From JBQTIP01 sp052388025 (GTDB lineage Bacteria > Actinomycetota > UBA4738 > HRBIN12): DNA of 6,207 bases. Location: positions 1-6,207 of the forward strand of contig JBQTIP010000217.1 of NCBI GenBank assembly GCA_052388025.1, given 5' to 3'. The notes under the pieces are model-generated. The model saw nothing but the letters and a program-made list of their open reading frames with translations. It did no database searches and was not told the DNA's origin. Within the stretch, counting starts at the first letter, position 1, and the number at the start of each line of letters is the position of its first letter. Below are positions 1-4,463 of the stretch, in pieces. The position numbers and the translations under genes are program-made.

Positions 1-72
1 AAGAGCAAGGAGTTCGGAGCCCTGTCCAACCCAGGTGGCAGACCACGGAGGGTCACTCAAGATGTCGCATAG
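1..72 (+). pseudogene. IS481-family transposase, C-terminal tail only (cut by window edge)
   Basis: Frame 1 is open from the first base to a TAG at 70-72 and encodes 23 residues beginning KSKEFGALSNPGGRPRR. This matches the second copy at 3029-3097 (KTKEFGALGTPRGRPRK) and the basic tail typical of IS481-type DDE transposases, in which a segment like THDGELLRTH-xx-RHD precedes KE-x-GA and a GGRPRR-like ending. The catalytic core would lie upstream, outside the window, so it cannot be told whether this copy is intact. One extra codon (Thr, before QDVA) separates it from the other copy, so the two copies have diverged and are not a recent duplication. Confidence 0.65.
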
Positions 73-176
73 GTACCGAAGCCATTCCGAGACACGGGTA
101 CTGAGACTTCACAAAAGCGCAGGTCAGGGGTATCTCGGTCAATCGCTCAGCGCCGTGCTACCCGTCGTGCTACCCA
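1..176 (+). repeat. Direct repeat copy A: IS481 3' end plus flanking GTGCTACCC motif
   Basis: This stretch is a diverged duplicate of 3029-3198 in the same orientation. From the transposase stop to the likely element end (70-113 against 3095-3138) I count 38 of 44 identical bases. Each copy contains two GGTACCG-like boxes 25 bp apart (72 and 97; 3097 and 3122) and ends in TCACA, consistent with an IS481 terminal repeat (TGT...ACA). Similarity continues past that point: GCGCAGGTCA/GCCCAGGTCA, then CGCTCAG, then a doubled TGCTACCC motif (157-163 and 169-175 here). The duplicated unit is therefore larger than the transposase-plus-terminus, or the true element boundary lies near 176. Confidence 0.7.
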
Positions 177-178
177 AC

Positions 179-221
179 GTACGAAGACCGCTCGAATCCC
201 GACCGAACGCCGTCTTCGTAC
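179..221. terminator. Long hairpin downstream of RES toxin gene, candidate terminator
   Basis: GTACGAAGAC at 179-188 is perfectly mirrored by GTCTTCGTAC at 212-221. After one C-C mismatch the stem continues with two more pairs (190-191 with 209-210), and a further three pairs are possible inside (192-194 with 204-206). It lies 48 bp beyond the stop of the minus-strand toxin gene. There is no T-run on either side, so it is not a classical intrinsic terminator, but U-poor hairpins often end transcripts in high-GC bacteria. The inverted repeat is certain; its role is inferred. It could instead be a protein-binding or recombination site, since it directly follows the IS481-associated repeat. Confidence 0.4.
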
Positions 222-268
222 CAACTCGATCCCCGGCTGATCGGGATAGAACCAACATTGATGCCCTG

Positions 269-856
269 TCATGGCCGTGGGAGGACGCGAATGCCGAAGA
301 GGCCGGCCACATCCATAAGCAGATCCTCGCCGATCTCCTCGGTCGTCGGTTCCGGCCAGCCCCCTGCCTCACCGGCGTCCCCGAACAGGGCGATCCCGAC
401 TCTACGTTGTGCGGGATCATGGCGGACGAAGTAGCGGATGCCATCGAAACTGGCGGCAGCGAACGCCCGGGCCCACCGCTGCGTGAGGTCGTAATCAATG
501 GTCGTGTGAATCTCGCCAGTACACCCAAACCCCCTAGACGCTTCGTGCGTGCAATCGGCCAGCCGGAGAGTCCTGGGCACGTGAAGCGCCGAGAGTCGCC
601 GCCGTTCAACGTCCTCTTCCGCTACGAGGGCCACATCGGTGAAGACCTCGACGAAGGACCCGAGCGGATCCTCCGCCACGTAGCACGTCCCCTGTGGTGC
701 CTGGAGGTCGAAGCGGCACTCGAGGTCACTGCAGAACCACCACGGACATCTGTCGTTGAGATGGATGCGCCAGAGCGTCCGGCGCGGGGTTAACCGGCGG
801 CCCGGAAACCATCGCAGTTCAGAAGGAGGCTCGGTCAGCGAGCGTCGGCGCCTCAC
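269..856 (-). CDS. RES-domain toxin (NAD+-degrading toxin family)
   Basis: A 195-residue protein with the RES fold signature. WRIH (Arg30) near the N-terminus is followed by RFD (48-50), then GTCYVAEDPLGSFVEVF (56-72), which carries the conserved Glu70 in the G-x-x-Y-x-A-x-x-x-x-x-x-x-E pattern. The second half has YDLTQRWARAF and FDGIRYFVRHDP. Studied RES toxins such as MbcT (phosphorolysis) and ParT (ADP-ribosylation) use NAD+ as substrate, so toxicity by NAD+ depletion is the likely role; the exact reaction is not shown here. The third conserved polar residue (Ser) cannot be placed with certainty; Thr125 or Ser136 are candidates. The start is a GTG at 856 whose last bases share GTGA with the antitoxin stop (853-855). 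No Shine-Dalgarno is visible, so translation is probably coupled to the antitoxin. The length fits the family. Confidence 0.85.
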   Translation of the reverse strand: MRRRRSLTEPPSELRWFPGRRLTPRRTLWRIHLNDRCPWWFCSDLECRFDLQAPQGTCYVAEDPLGSFVEVFTDVALVAEEDVERRRLSALHVPRTLRLADCTHEASRGFGCTGEIHTTIDYDLTQRWARAFAAASFDGIRYFVRHDPAQRRVGIALFGDAGEAGGWPEPTTEEIGEDLLMDVAGLFGIRVLPRP

Positions 857-1365
857 CGACCAAGGCGCGCTGCAGTTCGCCGAGCCGCCCTAACGACCAG
901 ATCCGGATCCTCGCCCTTTGCAAGCCACTCCGCGGGCGTCATCCGAGCGAGGAAGGCCTGAGGAGTGACGAACCACGAAGCGATCGTCCAGGGATCCACG
1001 TGTGCACGCTCCTCGAACACTTCGAGTACTTGGGGAAGTAGCTCGAAGGGTCGGCCGGAGTCGCCGAACTGGAAGGCGGGATAGACGACCCTGCCAGATT
1101 CCTTCGGGAGTCCCAACATGCGACGCCTAGCCCGGAGATCGCTTACGGCTTGTCTGGTATCTACACCGAGAAGATCCTGGACCTGCCTCGCATCAAGAAG
1201 CGGTCCCAGATGCTTTGTCCAAACTACCTCCGCCGCTGCGACCAAGGCAGCGCGCCTCCCGAGCCTTGCGGGATCCCCGACGTCAGGGGAGACTCGTGTG
1301 AGTCCCAGCTCCCGGAGGGTGCTTTGGAAAGACTCCGCTGCCGTCGCCACGAATGACCGTGCCAT
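853..1365 (-). CDS. Antitoxin partner of RES toxin (HTH plus MbcA/ParS/Xre-like C-terminal domain)
   Basis: A 170-residue protein encoded directly upstream of the RES toxin, overlapping it by 4 nt. Residues about 55-85 (LLDARQVQDLLGV...QAVSDLRARRRMLGL) read as a helix-turn-helix, followed by a short strand (GRVVYPAFQF, 91-100). The C-terminus (124-170: DPWTIASWFVTPQAFL...TPAEWLAKGED...VVRAARRTAARL) resembles the toxin-binding domain of MbcA/ParS/Xre antitoxins, where a W-L/F-x-x-P segment and a 'P-x-x-x-L-x-x-G' segment precede a final helix. In such pairs the antitoxin blocks the toxin active site and represses its own operon. The ATG at 1363-1365 is chosen because a -10 box ends 7 nt upstream and no ribosome site is present, suggesting a leaderless mRNA. 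Gene order (antitoxin first) fits the known systems. The residue-level family assignment is by eye. Confidence 0.75.
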   Translation of the reverse strand: MARSFVATAAESFQSTLRELGLTRVSPDVGDPARLGRRAALVAAAEVVWTKHLGPLLDARQVQDLLGVDTRQAVSDLRARRRMLGLPKESGRVVYPAFQFGDSGRPFELLPQVLEVFEERAHVDPWTIASWFVTPQAFLARMTPAEWLAKGEDPDLVVRAARRTAARLGR

Positions 1366-1372
1366 GTCCGGA

Positions 1373-1401
1373 AGAGTACGTTGTCAAGCCCGTCAAGTCA
1401 A
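1373..1401 (-). promoter_or_regulatory. Promoter of the toxin-antitoxin operon, leaderless
   Basis: On the minus strand, TTGACT (1401-1396) and TACTCT (1378-1373) are separated by exactly 17 nt, a good match to a housekeeping sigma promoter with a TAnnnT -10 box. Seven bases (TCCGGAC) separate the -10 from the ATG, so transcription should begin at or within a base of the A of the start codon (1365). The absence of a Shine-Dalgarno sequence agrees with leaderless translation, which is common in actinobacteria. Confidence 0.6.
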
Positions 1402-1410
1402 GAGTGTCAA
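1383..1410. repeat. Two 14-bp tandem repeats GTCAA-N4-GTCAA, candidate antitoxin operator
   Basis: GTCAAGCCCGTCAA (1383-1396) is followed immediately by GTCAAGAGTGTCAA (1397-1410), 11 of 14 bases identical, giving four GTCAA boxes at 1383, 1392, 1397 and 1406. The array covers the -35 box and most of the spacer of the toxin-antitoxin promoter. Bound antitoxin (or antitoxin-toxin complex) there would block RNA polymerase, as expected for an autoregulated pair. Some boxes are inevitably part of TTGACA-like -35 sequences, so the repeat may partly reflect stacked promoters. Confidence 0.5.
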
Positions 1411-1563
1411 GAGCCGAGGGGGGACAGGGACTTTGCGGTCCCGCAGTCCTCACCGAGGCACTTGCGACCGATCCCCTCCTCCGGGCTCTGGACGAGAGAT
1501 CCGCCCGAGACTGCGGGAGGGTGACCGCACTAGGTTCCCTTGGGGTGGAGAATCGACAGGAAC
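1411..1563. other. Intergenic stretch between truncated hypothetical gene and antitoxin
   Basis: No convincing gene is visible here. The only structure seen is a modest hairpin: GGGAC (1427-1431) pairs with GTCCC (1438-1442) around a TTTGCG loop, with an outer GGAC (1422-1425) able to pair with GTCC (1446-1449) across a bulge. It lacks a T-run. It could weakly terminate minus-strand transcription coming from the hypothetical gene, keeping the toxin-antitoxin operon under its own promoter. Confidence 0.3.
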
Positions 1564-1584
1564 GTTTGACGTTTGACGTTTCAC
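1564..1584. repeat. Three 7-bp tandem repeats GTTTGAC/GTTTGAC/GTTTCAC
   Basis: GTTTGAC occurs at 1564-1570 and 1571-1577, followed by GTTTCAC at 1578-1584. The array overlaps the stop codon (1581-1583) of the minus-strand hypothetical gene. Its TTGAC core is the reverse complement of the GTCAA boxes at 1383-1410, about 155 bp away, so the same protein might recognise both. The function is unknown. Confidence 0.5.
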
Positions 1585-2834
1585 GCTGCCCTCTGTAGTC
1601 CGGCGTCGCAGACGAGACGATCGAATTCGTGGTCCAGACGACGCCACGCCATAGCGAGCGGATGGGCGCAGTCGTGCTCGCTGGACATGGCGTGTTCGGC
1701 CATCCCGATGACCCGCTCGAACGTCCGGGTGTAGATCGCTCCGATCATCCGCCCGAGCTCGGTCACCTGGTAGCTGTGCGTTCGGGGGATCCGGACGATG
1801 AGCCCATTCAGCCCGAGGCGCCTCAGGTCGTAGCTCGCTTGCCGGGAACTGCGGGCGATGCCGGTCAGACCCTGCACGGCCCGGCGAAGGCTCTCGTTGG
1901 TGAGGCCCTCGGGGACGTGGCAGAACAAGGAGAGGGCGCCCAGCAGGCCCAGAACAAGTCGGTCCCCGAACCGAAGGCCCGGGGCCCGCAGGCCCTCATG
2001 GGTGGAGGGCAGGCAGACCTGCTCGAAGCGAGCGGTCACTGGGATGCACTGCTGGGCGGCCCTCTGGACGTCGATCATACGTCGGTTGATCTGACGGCCC
2101 AGGGCCACGAGCTCGGGGAGGTGGGCGATCCCCTTCAAGATCCCGACGGTCGTCGGGTTGTTGATGGTGGTCTCGATCCGGAAGGCCTGCCCTTCCTTCA
2201 GGTACTCCTTCACTCGGCAGGCGTCCTTGTAGGTGAAAGACAGCGTGGCCAGGCCCTCGCGGTCAACGAGGCGGGTGCGGTAGGTGCCCGGAGTGGAGCG
2301 GTTGATCCGACGGCCGAACACGATAGAGACCTCGTGGGGCCTGCCGAGGTCGAGGTTGTCGCGGATCAACCGCTCTACCAGCCGCCGGGCGGTGAGGGGA
2401 CGGTCGAAGGCCAAGGTCAGGGAGTACTCGAACTGCAGCACGGACAGATGGTGGCGGTACCCGGCGGCTCGATCGGTTTCGATGAAGGGCCAGGGAAGAC
2501 GGCGCACCCACCGGGCGAAGAACGCCTCGATGCTGGGGGCGGAGAGCTTCTCGGCCATGGCCTGGGCCCGGGCGGGGTCTGAGCAGGAGGCGATCCCGTT
2601 GTCGAGGGGACTGTAGGCCACTCCCGCTCGATCGAGCTGGCGCTTCAGCCACTCGTGGCCGTTCAGGCCGACCCGGACGGGGTAGGGGAAGTACGTCGAG
2701 ACCTTGATGAAGGCGGGGCCGAAGTCCCGGTCGAAGACGTAGAAGTAGTAGCACGGCGTGGTGGTGGCCACCCACGCCAGGAGACACCTCGTGGATCTCG
2801 ACGACGAGATGGACCCGCCGAGTAGCGGCTTCAC
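1581..2834 (-). CDS. Uncharacterised conserved protein, N-terminally truncated at an IS481 remnant
   Basis: A 417-codon open frame. Residues about 28-68 (CYYFYVFDRDFGPAFIK, YFPYPVRV, NGHEWLKRQL) and later EVSIVFGRRI, KEYLKEGQAFRIETTINNP, RAPGLRFGD and YDLRRLGLNGLIVRIP match, from memory, a widespread multicopy family of unknown function in environmental actinobacteria and relatives. Members I recall have well over 100 further residues before the YxFY-x-x-D-x-x-FGP motif. Here those are missing: the first 20 or so codons (GTG at 2834, no ribosome site) are an antisense read of IS481 transposase-like sequence. The C-terminus looks complete; its last third (about 300-385) has a winged-helix look (TNESLRRAV, QASYDLRRL-x-L-x-GLI, HSYQVTELG). 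The body has no stops or frameshifts, so the truncation may be recent or the remnant may be tolerated. It is probably a pseudogene; no function can be assigned. Confidence 0.6.
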   Translation of the reverse strand: MKPLLGGSISSSRSTRCLLAWVATTTPCYYFYVFDRDFGPAFIKVSTYFPYPVRVGLNGHEWLKRQLDRAGVAYSPLDNGIASCSDPARAQAMAEKLSAPSIEAFFARWVRRLPWPFIETDRAAGYRHHLSVLQFEYSLTLAFDRPLTARRLVERLIRDNLDLGRPHEVSIVFGRRINRSTPGTYRTRLVDREGLATLSFTYKDACRVKEYLKEGQAFRIETTINNPTTVGILKGIAHLPELVALGRQINRRMIDVQRAAQQCIPVTARFEQVCLPSTHEGLRAPGLRFGDRLVLGLLGALSLFCHVPEGLTNESLRRAVQGLTGIARSSRQASYDLRRLGLNGLIVRIPRTHSYQVTELGRMIGAIYTRTFERVIGMAEHAMSSEHDCAHPLAMAWRRLDHEFDRLVCDAGLQRAA

Positions 2835-3097
2835 GCCCGGCCAGACCGACCACCGGAGGAGAGGTCTTGAGAAAGGTCGACGGAAGCGGCTCGGTGAGCT
2901 TCGCCGGGTGCGGCTACCGCGTGGGGAACCCCTACCGCGGCCAGATCGTGGGGGTCCGCGTGGTCGGTGACACCGTGCAGATCACCCATGACGGCGAGCT
3001 GCTGAGGACCCACCGTGCTCGCCACGACAAGACCAAGGAGTTCGGGGCGCTGGGCACCCCGCGGGGACGGCCGAGGAAGGTTCAGGATGTCGCGTAG
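2785..3097 (+). pseudogene. IS481-family transposase, C-terminal fragment with frameshift
   Basis: From 2867 (TTG) to the TAG at 3095-3097 the frame encodes 76 residues ending in the IS481 C-terminal domain: GSVSFAGCGYRVGNPYRGQ, VRVVGDTVQITHDGELLRTH, ARHDKTKEFGA and GRPRK. A complete transposase is about 300-400 residues and carries a DDE core, which is absent. A second frame just upstream (2785-2838) reads HLVDLDDEMDPPSSGFTP, which resembles the RPHQALDxxTPASRFxP segment that follows the catalytic Glu in IS481 transposases. If that is right, a frameshift lies between about 2838 and 2867 and the element was cut near 2780, exactly where the minus-strand hypothetical gene loses its family match. 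The 5' boundary is approximate. Confidence 0.65.
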
Positions 3098-3138
3098 GTA
3101 CCGGAGCCAATCCGGGACACGGGTACCGAGATCTCACA
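2785..3138 (+). mobile_element. IS481-family element remnant, 3' end only
   Basis: The transposase tail plus 41 bp of downstream sequence ending in ATCTCACA at 3131-3138, whose complement begins TGTGAGAT as expected of an IS481 terminus (TGT...). Two GGTACCG boxes (3097 and 3122) lie 25 bp apart inside the terminus. No matching inverted 5' end (TGTGAGATCTCGGTACC-like on the plus strand) is found anywhere in the window, so the element is truncated and immobile. Confidence 0.55.
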
Positions 3139-3198
3139 GCCCAGGTCACGAGCCATGTTCGCCCCACCGCTCAGACCGCTGCTACCCCGTGCTACCCA
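3029..3198 (+). repeat. Direct repeat copy B: IS481 3' end plus flanking TGCTACCC motif
   Basis: The second copy of the block at 1-176, same orientation, about 3.03 kb apart. It shares the last 22 codons of the transposase, the 44-bp terminus (38 of 44 identical), CCCAGGTCA, CGCTCAG, and the doubled TGCTACCC (3180-3187 and 3190-3197). The spacing of the doubled motif is 10 bp here against 12 bp in copy A. Beyond 3198 the two flanks differ. The rest of the stretch to the methyltransferase stop (3199-3326) shows no gene, only a weak potential hairpin (CCGATC/GGTCGG near 3200-3218). Confidence 0.7.
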
Positions 3199-3326
3199 CC
3201 GATCGGAGATTGGTCGGAGTTCGGTTGGCTCGCTTGCCCGGGTGGCGTCCGACCCACCCTCGTGGTCGAGTCGATCGTCGCGTCTCGGGGATGGCCACAC
3301 CCAACAGTCTGCCGCGCGCCATCGAG

Positions 3327-3355
3327 GTGCGGCCCTTGACCCATCACGGCCGCAC
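3327..3355 (-). terminator. Hairpin straddling methyltransferase stop codon, candidate terminator
   Basis: GTGCGGCC (3327-3334) and GGCCGCAC (3348-3355) form a perfect 8-bp GC-rich inverted repeat with a 13-nt loop. The TGA stop codon of the methyltransferase (3346-3344) lies in that loop, so the last codons form one arm. There is no T-run. It could end the oxidase-methyltransferase transcript or protect its 3' end; the inverted repeat is certain, the role inferred. Confidence 0.4.
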
Positions 3356-4417
3356 TTCGTAGAAGGAATTCATCGGATTTCCGAAATCCCGAACGGCGAA
3401 CCGGGTGAAGCCGGCCTCGGCGGTCATCTGCCTGGCGACCGGCTCGGGCAGCCCCAGCGTTCCCAGGGCGGCACCGCCTTCCTGCCAGGTACTGCACGCC
3501 AGGCAGTCCAGCACGGAGATGGAGTAGAGGAGACCACCCAGGGGATGGTCGTAGTTCTCCTCCGCCGTCGGAGCCCCGTTGATGTCGACGATCAACCACG
3601 TGCCGTCTGGCTTGATCGTCGCTCGGATCGATCGCATCGCTCCGGCCGGATCGGTCATGTCGTGCAGGCAGTCCCATGTGAGAACGAAATCGAACGAGGC
3701 ATCCAGAGCGAGTTCCTCCGCCGCGGCTCGATGGAAGGTGACGTTCGTGAGGCCCGACTCGACAAGATGTTCCTCGGCGAACCGGATGGCGAGTTCGGAG
3801 CTGTCGTAGCCGTGGAACTCCGAGTTCGGATAGGCCCGCGCAATCTCCAGCAGAGCCCTGCCCGATCCGCAGCCCACGTCCGCCACCTTCGCCCCCGCGG
3901 CGAGCTTGGGTGTCACGCCGTCCAGCCCCGGGAGGATGACGGGGACGAGGTTCGCCCGCATCCAGGGGCTGCTGAACCTGCTCTCTCCCACGGCGTGGTC
4001 AGCGCCGAGATCGTTGTAGGGGACGCCACGGCCGGTTCTGAAGCACTCGAACAGCCGTTCCCGTTGCCCCAACAGAGGCAGGACTAAGGCGAAGCCGCCC
4101 GCAACGAATGCGGGGTCATGTTCGTCCGCGAGCACCGCGGCCTGCTCGTTCGTGAGCACGAATCGGCCTCCACCGGCGTGCTGCACGAGTCCAGTACTCG
4201 CCTGGGCGTGGAGCCACTCACGAACCCATCGCTCATCAAGTCCTGACCGTGCCGCCAGCTCGGCGCTTGTCACACGGCCCGCCCCGCGAAGGGCACGGTA
4301 CAGCCCGAGCTGGTCTCCCAGATACACCAAGGCGGAGATCGCGGCACCCGACAGGTACCCGATGGCTCGATCGGCTACCTCTTCGATCTTCTCCGGATCC
4401 AGCGCAACCTTCGCCAT
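3344..4417 (-). CDS. SAM-dependent methyltransferase with N-terminal winged helix (Rv2258c-like)
   Basis: A 357-residue cytosolic protein. Residues about 15-95 form a winged-helix region (AISALVYLGDQLGLYRAL, SAELAARSGLDERWVREWL, GRFVLTNEQAAVL), as in the Rv2258c-type methyltransferases that are often misnamed transcriptional regulators. The class I methyltransferase core follows: SAM motif I VADVGCGSGRALLEIA (178-193), an acidic ribose-binding residue in FHGYDSS (Asp205), FDFVLTWDCLHDM (242-254) and LIVDINGAP (275-283). Small-molecule methylation is likely; the acceptor is unknown. The ATG at 4417 is chosen because AAGGAGGAG (4432-4424) stands 8 nt upstream (counted from AGGAGG) and the family N-terminus begins there; the frame runs open to 4618 but that part overlaps the oxidase. 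It follows the oxidase by 46 bp, so the two are probably cotranscribed. Its stop lies in a hairpin loop. Confidence 0.88.
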   Translation of the reverse strand: MAKVALDPEKIEEVADRAIGYLSGAAISALVYLGDQLGLYRALRGAGRVTSAELAARSGLDERWVREWLHAQASTGLVQHAGGGRFVLTNEQAAVLADEHDPAFVAGGFALVLPLLGQRERLFECFRTGRGVPYNDLGADHAVGESRFSSPWMRANLVPVILPGLDGVTPKLAAGAKVADVGCGSGRALLEIARAYPNSEFHGYDSSELAIRFAEEHLVESGLTNVTFHRAAAEELALDASFDFVLTWDCLHDMTDPAGAMRSIRATIKPDGTWLIVDINGAPTAEENYDHPLGGLLYSISVLDCLACSTWQEGGAALGTLGLPEPVARQMTAEAGFTRFAVRDFGNPMNSFYEVRP

Positions 4418-4423
4418 GTCGTG

Positions 4424-4432
4424 CTCCTCCTT
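4424..4432 (-). promoter_or_regulatory. Strong ribosome binding site for the methyltransferase
   Basis: AAGGAGGAG on the minus strand, with AGGAGG ending 8 nt before the ATG at 4417. It fixes the start of the methyltransferase and argues against the longer upstream open frame. It is the only strong Shine-Dalgarno in the window, suggesting the methyltransferase is efficiently translated independently of the oxidase. Confidence 0.8.
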
Positions 4433-4463
4433 CTTCCGTACGCCGGCTTCTTCCGTACGCCGG
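4430..4463. repeat. Perfect 17-bp tandem duplication between oxidase and methyltransferase
   Basis: CTTCTTCCGTACGCCGG occurs twice head to tail (4430-4446 and 4447-4463), then continues with CT. On the minus strand it fills the space between the oxidase stop (4466-4464) and the ribosome site of the methyltransferase, whose first bases come from the proximal copy. Each copy contains the palindrome CGTACG. Perfect identity suggests recent slippage. A change in copy number would alter intergenic spacing without touching either protein. Confidence 0.8.

Noticed and set aside
35..793. Long plus-strand open frame (252 codons)
   Set aside because: It lies antisense to the RES toxin and its early part runs through IS481 terminal sequence; the translation has no recognisable domain. 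High GC content makes such shadow frames common.
1383..1410. CRISPR-like reading of the short repeats
   Set aside because: The units are only 14 bp, contiguous, with no spacers or cas genes; an operator array fits better.
1629..2582. Plus-strand 317-codon open frame
   Set aside because: It is antisense to the conserved hypothetical protein, whose minus-strand frame has clear family motifs; this frame is low-complexity Gly/Pro/Asp/Val-rich sequence typical of shadows.
2263..2853. Minus-strand alternative frame (Arg/Pro/His-rich, 196 codons)
   Set aside because: It is an out-of-frame shadow of the hypothetical protein; the in-frame product carries the conserved motifs.
3155..4087. Plus-strand 310-codon open frame
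   Set aside because: It is antisense to the methyltransferase, whose motifs and ribosome site are clear.
4355..4366. GGTACCCGATGG as a possible IS481 5' inverted end
   Set aside because: It lies inside the methyltransferase coding region and the match does not extend beyond the GGTACCC core.
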